From Pseudomonadota bacterium (lineage in GTDB: Bacteria > Pseudomonadota > Gammaproteobacteria > Ga0077536): a stretch of DNA of 64,000 nucleotides. This document shows, piece by piece, positions 38,859 to 46,520 of this stretch (position 1 is the first letter of the stretch; each line of letters begins with the position of its first letter). Under the pieces are notes generated by a model. The model was not told the DNA's origin. It searched no databases and saw nothing but the letters and a program-made list of their open reading frames with translations. A program made the translations under genes and the position numbers. The DNA lies in contig JADJYF010000014.1 in assembly GCA_016719885.1 (NCBI GenBank), positions 138,111 to 202,110 on the forward strand, in the 5' to 3' direction.

Positions 38859-40112
38859 ATGGCAGGCAAACTCTCCGCGACCAAGATCGAAAACGCAAAG
38901 GCGAGCGACAAGCCCTATAAGCTCACCGACGGGGACGGCATGTACTTGCTGATCACGAAGGGAAAAGCTTCGCCGGATGGCAAATTTAAGCCTGGAACCC
39001 AGAAATGGTGGCGTTTCGATTACCGGTTCCATGGCACCCGACGGACCTTGTCGCTCGGTGTCTATCCAGACGTTTCGCTGAAGGACGCCCGTGACCGGCT
39101 CCGCAAGGCTCGCGAGGTGCTGGCATCGGGTCGTGACCCGTCCGCCGAAAGGCAGCGGGAGAAAGCGAGCAACGAGAAAGGCAATTCTTTCGAAGCGGTC
39201 ACCAACGAATGGCTCGATAAGTACCGCCCGACGTGGGCGCCAAAACACACAGAAAAAGTCGAAGGCCGATTCAAACAATACGTCTATCCCTGGCTGGGAG
39301 CGCTGCCCGTCAACGGCATCACGGCAGCCGACCTGCTTCGAATTTTGCGGCGGATAGAAGAGCGCGGAGCCAATGAAACCGCCCATCGCGTTCGCCAGCA
39401 TTGCGGGCAGGTCTTCCGCTACGCCATTGCAACGGGACGCATGGAAACTGACCCGACGCATGGGCTGCGCGGCGCGCTCGCACCCGCTCAGGTCAAACAC
39501 CATGCCAGTATCATCGAGCCCAAAGCGATTGGTTTGTTGTTGCATGCGCTCGATGCATACACGGGATATTTCGTCACCCGCTGCGCACTCATGCTCGCGC
39601 CGCTCGTATTCGTTCGCCCCGGCGAATTGCGGAATGCCGAATGGAAGGAATTTGATCTCGAGGCCGCCGAGTGGCGGATCCCGGCAGAGAAAATGAAAAT
39701 GAGCCGGCCGCACATTGTGCCGCTGTCGACTCAGGCGATCGAAATCTTAAAGGATCTCCAGGCGCTGACTGGCACTAGCCGATACACGTTTCCGAGCGTT
39801 CGCAGCCGGCTCAAACCCATGAGCGATGCCACGCTCACCAACGCCCTGCGCAGCTTGGGGTATTCCGGCGACCAAATGACTGTGCACGGCTTTCGCAGCA
39901 TGGCGAGCACGCGCTTGAACGAAATGGGTTGGCATCGTGATGCTATAGAACGACAGCTCGCTCACATCGAAGGCAATGCTGTGCGTGCCGCTTACAACTA
40001 TGCCGAACATTTACCAGATCGCCGCCGCATGATGCAGGCATGGGCGGATTATCTGGATGGGTTGCGTAAGAGCGCAAATGTAACGCCCATTGCCCGAATT
40101 CGCGCGGCATGA
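38859..40112 (+). CDS. int: Tyrosine-type site-specific integrase (P4 family, DUF4102)
   Basis: This 417-residue integrase has an N-terminal DUF4102 arm-binding domain (LTDGDGMYLLITKG ... RRTLSLGVYPDVSLKDARDR). A core-binding domain is also present (FEAVTNEWLDKYRPTWAPKH). The catalytic domain has the first Arg in FVRPGELRNAEW, the HxxR in VHGFRSMASTRLNEMG and the nucleophile Tyr in RAAYNYAEHLPDRRRMM. The ATG at 38859 has AGGAG nine bases upstream. The gene reads away from tRNA-Ile2 and begins 175 bases after it, the classic arrangement for a tRNA-integrated island. No truncation is seen. Confidence 0.95.
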   Translation: MAGKLSATKIENAKASDKPYKLTDGDGMYLLITKGKASPDGKFKPGTQKWWRFDYRFHGTRRTLSLGVYPDVSLKDARDRLRKAREVLASGRDPSAERQREKASNEKGNSFEAVTNEWLDKYRPTWAPKHTEKVEGRFKQYVYPWLGALPVNGITAADLLRILRRIEERGANETAHRVRQHCGQVFRYAIATGRMETDPTHGLRGALAPAQVKHHASIIEPKAIGLLLHALDAYTGYFVTRCALMLAPLVFVRPGELRNAEWKEFDLEAAEWRIPAEKMKMSRPHIVPLSTQAIEILKDLQALTGTSRYTFPSVRSRLKPMSDATLTNALRSLGYSGDQMTVHGFRSMASTRLNEMGWHRDAIERQLAHIEGNAVRAAYNYAEHLPDRRRMMQAWADYLDGLRKSANVTPIARIRAA

Positions 40113-40553
40113 ACCCAGCCAAGAAATTTAATTTCACCTCACTGAATTTTATTTTTAATGCGGGCTCAAGTACGACAAATTCCGCTTAATTCCGCAGACA
40201 ACCAGAATGGAGAAGTTGGGTTCGTCTGATCGAAAGAAATTCAAAAAAAGCCTGATTGCAATCGCGTTTCTTGGTGGTAACGTGGCGCCCAGTATCGACT
40301 CGCAGGACTTCATTGTGTCTCCGTTATCACGAGACGAACGCGGGGTTAATGGGAGTTGATACTGTGATGTATACGCATTGCTGCTTTACATGTGAAAGGG
40401 CTGCGTCAGTGTGAGTGGACCGACAGAACCATAGGTCAGAGCCAGGGATTGGCGGCACCAGAACGCGCCCTCCCAGTTCCGTAACGCTCCGGCCGAAGCA
40501 CGGCGGCTTTTTTAAACAGAAGCAGCTTTTTTCACCATCGGGAGAAAAAAGCC
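40113..40553. other. A/T-richer intergenic region between integrase and AlpA-like gene
   Basis: The 441 bases are distinctly A/T-richer than the flanks and hold no convincing gene. Visible structure: a short direct repeat AATTCCGCTTAATTCCGC (from about 40178) and a dyad-like GATACTGTGATGTATAC near 40357. Runs CGGCTTTTTT and CAGCTTTTTT are followed by GAAAAAAGCC before the AlpA-like start, which can pair and may act as an attenuator or terminator. Operators for AlpA-type control would be expected here. Confidence 0.45.
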
Positions 40554-40766
40554 TTGAGTTACTCAAACAGATTGCCGGTGCCCGGCTATTCCCGGGTCCG
40601 CGACATCCTTGAAGTTTTTCCTGTCAGCCGAAGCCGTTGGTATGCCGCAATTGCGGAGGGTCGTATCGCGCCACCGACGAAACTCGGAGCGCGCACGGCT
40701 GCTTGGCCCAATGTCTACCTGAATGAATTGCTCACCCGCCTCGAAGCGGGCGAGCGAATTCTCTGA
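40554..40766 (+). CDS. AlpA-like helix-turn-helix regulator
   Basis: This 70-residue protein starts at TTG 40554, preceded by GGGAG. The body LPVPGYSRVRDILEVFPVSR followed by SRWYAAIAEGRIAPPTKLGA is a winged-helix/MerR-like AlpA fold. The motif 'xSRSxWYxxIxxGxxPxPxKLG' is characteristic of small regulators beside phage and satellite integrases that act as excisionase or activate the replication module. It lies 9 bases before the CHC2 gene and is probably co-transcribed with it. Confidence 0.78.
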   Translation: MSYSNRLPVPGYSRVRDILEVFPVSRSRWYAAIAEGRIAPPTKLGARTAAWPNVYLNELLTRLEAGERIL

Positions 40767-40774
40767 GTTCCGAC

Positions 40775-41224
40775 ATGGCCACGCACCGCGGGGGATCAAC
40801 GGGCCCGTCTCATGTGCGAGCGTTGCTCGACCGTCTGGAGAGAGTGACCGAGCGCGGTGGCGGCCACTATATGGCTCGATGTCCCGCCCACGATGACAGC
40901 AATCCCAGCCTGTCGGTACGCGAAGTCGACGACCGCGTACTGGTGCACTGCTTCGCAGGATGCAGCGCCGGCGCAATCGTCGCAGCAGCAGGTCTGTCGC
41001 TGGCCGACCTGTATGTCGCTTCCCCCATCCGCAACTTGTCGCCCCTGCCGCGCGCGCGGCGATATGACGCTCACGCACTGCTACGCCTGCTCGCTCATGA
41101 AGCACTGGTCGTCGCTATTGCTGCAGATGATGTCGCAAACGGAAAGCCCCTATCGGAGACTGATCGAGAACATCTCACAGCTGCCGCTCTCCGGATCCGA
41201 CACTCAATTGAAGCGCTGACATGA
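40775..41224 (+). CDS. CHC2 zinc-finger, primase-like protein
   Basis: This 149-residue protein has a zinc-binding primase motif: GGHYMARCPAHDDSNPSLSV, then VLVHCFAGCSAGAIVAAAGL (C-x2-H ... C-x3-C type). The remainder is helical and no Toprim or polymerase domain is present, so it supplies only the template-recognition part of a primase. The stop overlaps the start of the DUF3987 gene (ATGA), implying coupling. Such split modules are found in phages, satellites and integrative elements. Confidence 0.82.
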   Translation: MATHRGGSTGPSHVRALLDRLERVTERGGGHYMARCPAHDDSNPSLSVREVDDRVLVHCFAGCSAGAIVAAAGLSLADLYVASPIRNLSPLPRARRYDAHALLRLLAHEALVVAIAADDVANGKPLSETDREHLTAAALRIRHSIEALT

Positions 41225-42813
41225 ATCTGCTCGAGCGCGCCAATGCGGATCTTGCTCAAATAGACCTCACCGCGCGAATGCTGGACGAGGCGATCTCAGC
41301 CCAGCCCTCGCCATTATCAGAAGTGTCATCCAAGCCGGTTGCGACAGCGACAGTTGCGACTTCTGCGACAGTTTGGCCGGCACCATTGCCGATTGAGCGG
41401 CACGCCGCGCGAGCCCCCTACCCCATGGACGCATTGCCGGCGGGCGTCGGCGCAGCCGTACGTGAATATCAGTCCTATGGGCAGCAACCCGTCGCACTGG
41501 TCGCGTCGTCGGCATTGGCGGTGGTGTCGCTGGCTACGCAGGGCCTGGCTGATATCGCGCGCGACGAACAACTATCGGGACCACTGTCATTGAATTTCCT
41601 GGTCGTCGCGCAGAGCGGCGAGCGCAAAACGGCCGCCGACAGGGCGTTGGGCCAAGTCCTCAGCGATTGGGAACGCGAACGCTCCGATGCCCTTCAGGAC
41701 GACATCAGAGAGAGTCGCTCCGCAGTGGATGCCTGGCTGGCAGAACAGGAAGGACTCAAAGCTGCGCTCAAGACAAGCATCCGCAAAAAGCCACAGGAAG
41801 CCGAACGCCTGCGCGTCGAACTCGCTGCCCACGGACTGCGCAGACCCGCCGAGATTTACGCCCCACGTCTCCGCTATGAGGACGTCAATCCCCAGTCCCT
41901 CGCCTTCCTGCTAGCCACAGGACATCCCTCGGCGGCACTGTGGAGTGACGAAGGCGGCATGGTGACAGGCAGTTTGGGCATGGCCAAGGAATCCCTGTTG
42001 GGGTTTCTATCGTCCCTCAATCGACTGTGGGATGGTGGTGCAATCCGGCAGGACCGTAAGCAGGCCCAATCCGTTCACCTTGAAGGCCGCCGTTTGACCG
42101 TCAGCCTCATGCTCCAGCCCATCGTATTGGCAGAATTATTCGCGCGCGGCGGCGGACTGACTCGCGGCAGCGGCTTCCTCGCACGGTATCTGATCACGGC
42201 GCCGGACTCGACCATGGGCACGCGCTTCTATCAGCCGCCCCCACGAGGCATGCCGGCTCTCACCGACTTCCATCGACGGGTACGTCTATTACTCGATTCG
42301 ACCTTGCCTATGGACGGTCAGAGTCGTCTCGCTCCTCCCCAACTGCGCATGTCGGAAAACGCGTTCGCGCTTTGGCGCGCATACCACGATGAGATTGAAC
42401 GCGAACTCCGCCCTCTCGGCGAGTTCGCAAGCGCTCGCGACTTCGCGGCCAAGAGCGCTGAGAACGCTGCGCGCATCGCCGGCTGTCTACATTTGTTCCA
42501 AGGTATCCAGGGCGCGGTCCAAGCGCGAACAATGGACCAGGCAACACGCTTGGCCCACTGGTACTTGCGCGAGGCACTGAGCGTCTTGAATGTGTTGGAC
42601 GAGCCGCAAGCTTGGGGTGACGCGCAACTCCTCGACAATTGGCTGCAGAAAACCAGCAACGCTTCTACGCGCGACGTGCTGAGGTCCGGGCCTAACCCAT
42701 TGCGCGACAAGCATCGCCGTGACGCCGCGATCGAAGTGCTCGTTGAACTGGGTCGAATTCGCATTGGTCGCGAAGGAAAATCCGAGCGGATTTTGCGCAA
42801 TCCGGCCTTGTGA
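41221..42813 (+). CDS. DUF3987 (YfjI-type) domain-containing protein
   Basis: This 530-residue protein has the DUF3987 core: FPMDALPAGVG-like start (here YPMDALPAGVGAAVREYQSY), LSLNFLVVAQSGERKTAADR with a Walker-A-like GERKT, and ALWSDEGGMVTGSLGMAKES with a Walker-B-like acidic pair. TRGSGFLARYLITAPDSTMG and GCLHLFQGI follow. It resembles helicase/ATPase proteins of mobile-element replication modules. A linker near residues 38-50 (VATATVATSATV) is encoded by 9-base units that form a 31-base inverted repeat with the gene's 3' flank. The reading after the stop stays coding-like in another frame. Confidence 0.85.
   Translation: MNLLERANADLAQIDLTARMLDEAISAQPSPLSEVSSKPVATATVATSATVWPAPLPIERHAARAPYPMDALPAGVGAAVREYQSYGQQPVALVASSALAVVSLATQGLADIARDEQLSGPLSLNFLVVAQSGERKTAADRALGQVLSDWERERSDALQDDIRESRSAVDAWLAEQEGLKAALKTSIRKKPQEAERLRVELAAHGLRRPAEIYAPRLRYEDVNPQSLAFLLATGHPSAALWSDEGGMVTGSLGMAKESLLGFLSSLNRLWDGGAIRQDRKQAQSVHLEGRRLTVSLMLQPIVLAELFARGGGLTRGSGFLARYLITAPDSTMGTRFYQPPPRGMPALTDFHRRVRLLLDSTLPMDGQSRLAPPQLRMSENAFALWRAYHDEIERELRPLGEFASARDFAAKSAENAARIAGCLHLFQGIQGAVQARTMDQATRLAHWYLREALSVLNVLDEPQAWGDAQLLDNWLQKTSNASTRDVLRSGPNPLRDKHRRDAAIEVLVELGRIRIGREGKSERILRNPAL
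41341..41371. repeat. Left arm of a 31-bp inverted repeat (inside the DUF3987 gene)
   Basis: The sequence starting GCGACAGCGACAGTTGCGAC matches the reverse complement of 42861-42891 at 29 of 31 bases. It is built from units of the form GCGACNNNN (GCGACAGTT twice, GCGACTTCT once). Confidence 0.8.
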
Positions 42814-42860
42814 GCCTATTGGCCTTCGAAAGGATTCTGAATCCACGCGTAAAACCGGAA

Positions 42861-42891
42861 GTGTCGCAGAAGTCGCAACTGTCACTGTCGC
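42861..42891. repeat. Right arm of the 31-bp inverted repeat (after the DUF3987 gene)
   Basis: The sequence starting GTGTCGCAGAAGTCGCAACT is the inverted partner of 41341-41371. It lies 48 bases beyond the DUF3987 stop. A short further match (AACCGGC) continues on the outer side after a four-base gap. Confidence 0.8.
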
Positions 42892-43044
42892 AGCGAACCG
42901 GCATCACAATTCCGCAATCGGCATTCTCGATCAACAGAAATAGCCTATAGCTGAGAGAAACCAGAAGGGAGCTTCGGTAATCTCAGAAAAAGGCATCTGT
43001 GTTGAGTTGCATCTCCGATTGACCCGCCGTGGGTGCGTTTATCG

Positions 43045-43384
43045 TCACTTGAACTCCAGCAGGATCATCTGCAATGGCGTTTGCCCCTCGTTCAGCGCGA
43101 TGTGACAGGTACCGCCAGCTGGCACTCTCGAACGCACGATGGTGCCGTGCGCGGTGGAGAACCGCGCACGGCCCTCGGTCGTGGGCAAAGGTTCCGTCCC
43201 GCCGCTCAGCAGGCTGTAGGTCTCGAGTTCGCCGGCGACGTGGCTGATCGTCGGTTCGCCACCGCCGGGGAAGGTCGCCACGTAATCGCGCAGATGGCGA
43301 TGTGGCGATGTAGGGATGTGGCGATTCCAGGCTTGAAAAACTCTTCCCGCGCGGCGCAATGCGGTGTTCGATCATGAGGACCAT
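43045..43384 (-). pseudogene. Cupin-like small protein gene, apparently frameshifted
   Basis: A strong ribosome-binding site (AAAAGGAG) lies nine bases before ATG 43384, which opens MVLMIEHRIAPRGKSF. That frame then degrades to Arg-rich noise. The +1-related frame from about 43325 reads HRHLRDYVATFPGGGEPTIS and ends with VRSRVPAGGTCHIALNEGQT and PLQMILLEFK, a tail like that of small cupins. The two frames together give about 113 residues. The break lies at or near a short tandem repeat (GATGTGGC-type units, 43293-43325). The cupin assignment is by eye and the gene may be non-functional. Confidence 0.5.
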
Positions 43385-43824
43385 ATCGCGGGTCTCCTTT
43401 TGAAATATCCGGCGTTACGACCAGAAGATGTTTCTCGATACCCGCTCGGATACTCGCTTTTCAAGGCGGCACGCTCGTGCGCCTGACCAAAACAATCTGA
43501 CTCTTGAGAACTAAAAGCACCGGGACGGCATTTTCGCCCAGAACAGCCGGGCAATGCATCTATGGCGTTGGATCAATGAAGACTCGCGCGTCTAGGAACT
43601 CGGTACCCCGCGGATGAGCGGAGAGCGCACAAGCCAATCTTAATGGCGATGCTGCGATCATTGGACGACTTCCTATTGGCCAGAATGTGTAGCCCTACGA
43701 ATTTCGACGCAGTTTCTGAAAATCTAACTGTGCCGGTATGGTTGATCGAAGAGAAGCAGATTACGGTGCGTAGCCCGCGTAAGGACAAGTCCAGTGGGGC
43801 CCCCGACTCTGCGCGGGAAAAGCT
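43385..43824. other. Non-coding stretch between the cupin gene and the GGDEF-EAL gene
   Basis: About 440 bases with no supported gene. Short open frames on both strands lack ribosome-binding sites and family features. The lower GC suggests foreign DNA or decayed genes. No tRNA-end duplication (attachment site) was found here. Confidence 0.4.
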
Positions 43825-46004
43825 TTACGCACGTTCAGCGCAAGCTGAAGCGCCTTGCAAAAGCCAATCAAGAGGCTGAGGTCGGCTGACGGCATAACCT
43901 TGGGCGAAATTTACGCCTAGTCCCTCTACGGCAGCCATTATCTCCGCGTTTTCCACGAACTCCGCAATCGTCCTAATTCCCATCACATGCCCAATTTCAT
44001 TAATCGATTTCACCATTGCGTAATCGACTGCATCCCCTAACATTCCTTTCACAAACATGCCGTCGATTTTTAAAAAGTCGACGTCCAGAGTTTTGAGGTA
44101 ACCAAACGACGATAGGCCACTACCAAAGTCATCTAACGCAAATCGGCAACCACGGGACTTGGTAATTTGAATGAATCGAGTCGCCAAGGTGAGATTAGCG
44201 ATTGCGGCGGTTTCCGTAATTTCGAAGCAAAGCAATTTTCCTGGAATGCGATACTCATCCATCTTTCGGATTATGAAATCCAGGGTTTCTTCGTCGCCCA
44301 GAGAAAGCCCCGAGAGATTGATACAGAATAGAGCGTCTGCACTGACGTTGAGTTTATGCTTACTTATCCACTTGAATAGCGTGCCGATCACCCAACGATC
44401 AATTCGAGAAGCCAAGCCGTAGCGTTCCGCCGCGGGGAGGAATGCTCCAGGAGAAAGAACTTTCCCGTCGGGGTCTAACAATCGGATTAGTAATTCGCAA
44501 TGGATGTCCTCGCGCGGCGTCGGTCCGAGTGGTGCAATGGTCTGCGCGTAAAGGCGGAATCGATCATGCTCCAGAGCGTCATTGAGGCGTCCGATCCACT
44601 GCATCTCCTCATTGCGAAGGTTGACTGCTTCATCATCGAGTGCGTACAGGTGGACACGGTTCCTGCCGTTGTCCTTGGCCACATAGCATGCGGTATCTGC
44701 ACGCTTCATCGCCTCGGCGACGTCTCCCATTTCGGCGCCAATCGATACGAGTCCAATACTGGCCCCTAGATGAAAGCTCCTCCTTCCCATGGAAATCGAT
44801 AGTCAAAAATAATCTCACGAATTCGATTCATCACGGTTTGGGCATGGCGCAGTGAGCACTCTCCCATGAGAATCGCGAATTCGTCACCGCCCAATCTCGC
44901 TAACGTGTCTGTGGCTCTCATATGTGTGGCAAGGATTGTCGAGATCTGGCGCAACAGCTCGTCGCCTGCAATGTGGCCGCAGGTGTCGTTAACAATTTTG
45001 AATTGATCCAAATCAAGGAAAGCCAGGAACGATTGGCCGCCATTACGTTGGCGTGCGGATATGCAATCCCGCAGCCGGCGCTCAAATTCAGAGCGATTAA
45101 CAAGGCCGGTCAGGCTGTCATGTATGCCGCCTGGTGCCCCAACTTGGTATGTAGCAATTTTTCTTCAGTAACGTCATGAAGCAGTCCGTTCCAGATAACA
45201 CTCCCGTCCATTTGCTTTGGTTCAGGAACCGACTGACCGCGGATCCATTTGACGATCCCGGCGCTGGTCTGAACACGAAATTCATGAGACCACTCCGAAT
45301 GATTTTCGAATGCCGCATCAATACTTGCTTGAAGCGGAGCCTTGTCGGAGTCCACAACGAGAGCAAATAGATGAGAAAGTGTAATCGTTTCGGTTGGCAA
45401 GTCCGTCCCCAAAAGCTTCTTTGAACCAGCGCTCATGAAAAGCATGGCCTGCTCGCCGTCTGGGGTCCGTAGAAACTGAAATAGAGCGCCCGGTACCGTA
45501 TCAGTGATGTTTCTTAGACGGGATTCGTGTCTATCGTTGGAGTGGGGAGAATGGATGTCGGGCGTGGGACATTCCATAGCCAAGGCCCACACTCCATCGG
45601 ATCGGGGGGCGGTCGGTACCACGGAGACGGTCACCGGCGCGAGTGTTGGGTTGGGAGGCAGGCATAGCAGGTGCCGTGAGAAGTTGGCGCTCTTTCCGGC
45701 CACTGCATCGAACCCCGGTTCGAGGACGCCACGGGGATTGATGTCGAGATCCGGGAAGAGATCGCTTTAGTGGACGACCGAGCAACTCGTCCAATCTTGT
45801 GCGTGCAACGGTTGTTGCGGATCGATTGGCGTCCAGGATTGTTCCAGCATTGGATACGATTAGGAGTGCTTGCGACAAATTGTCGAACAAGTCGTGCAGA
45901 AAGGCCGAGTCCAGTTCGGGCCGCACCGGCGCGGGGGATGCTGCGTTCTCCTCGATAAGTAGAGGAGGAAACTGTCGAAAATCTTCGTGGTGTATCATCT
46001 TCAT
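43825..46004 (-). pseudogene. PAS-PAS-GGDEF-EAL cyclic-di-GMP protein with three frameshifts
   Basis: The gene reads through four frame segments. From ATG 46004: PAS 1 (FLHDLFDNLSQALLIVSNAG ... LLGRPL), then after a one-base insertion near 45767 DLFPDLDINPRGV and PAS 2 (NITDTVPGALFQFLRTPDGE). After a one-base loss near 45121 comes HDSLTGLVNRSEFERRL and the GGDEF site LARLGGDEFAILMG. After another loss near 44784 comes GRSFHLGASIGLV and the EAL domain (CELLIRLLDPDGKVL, FALDDFGSGLSSFGYLK, DFLKIDG). In the EAL motif Ala is replaced by Leu. Net corrections give 726 residues in one frame. It may be an assembly problem or real decay. Confidence 0.8.
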
Positions 46005-46520
46005 CGTCCCTTGGTGCGAAAGCGAAACGATCCTCTCGTGGCTGTCAACCTTCTCTAGTGACTCTTCAATTCAAATTCCGTCGTGCGGTAGCAATTGCGG
46101 GCCGTAAGTCACCGCATCCCAGTTAAATTGCTCCCCGCAATGGAGCTGCGCCGGTAATAGGGAAAGAAGCGGGTACCGATGCCGACCAATTGCGATTGAC
46201 CGGAGTTGCAGTCGATTGTTTCGGCCCGATTTACAGAGACTTAAACTGGCGAGTAAAAAGCTCCCAAGGTTATCCGACAAAACCCCTTCGGCCTTAATTA
46301 GGTTGAATGCATTCCCCAGTCCGGAGGACCGAGGTGCGATGCTGATTTCGAGCGAGTGACAGTGAGGTCTAAAGGCCGGGACGACGCGGCCGCTAGACCC
46401 TGCATGACGCAGACGATCTTGTCCGTCTCTGTCGTTAATCGACGCGCGACGGCCGCACGAGATTATGGAAGCCAAGCCTGCCGTTCCCACCACAAGACCA
46501 GTCATACTTTAGGACTCGCC
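46005..46520. other. Intergenic region before mshQ
   Basis: About 516 bases separate the divergent GGDEF-EAL gene and mshQ. A 144-codon antisense frame at 46071-46505 has no recognisable content. A dyad of GCAATTGCGGG and a nearby CCCGCAAT element occurs around 46091-46141. This is a candidate for the right edge of the accessory region, but no attachment-site repeat was found. Confidence 0.4.

Noticed and set aside
42983..43384. Arg-rich 133-codon minus-strand frame as the full cupin gene
   Set aside because: Only its first 15-20 codons look natural; the rest is out-of-frame noise over the true C-terminal frame.
43780..43800. GGGGCCCCC stretch considered as a remnant of the tRNA attachment site
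   Set aside because: It matches the tRNA end only in the GGCCC core, with no flanking similarity.
43573..43879. Two short open frames (43573-43788 minus and 43643-43879 plus)
   Set aside because: They overlap each other, lack start signals and have no family features.
46071..46505. 144-codon antisense frame before mshQ
   Set aside because: No recognisable fold, no ribosome-binding site and composition unlike neighbouring genes.
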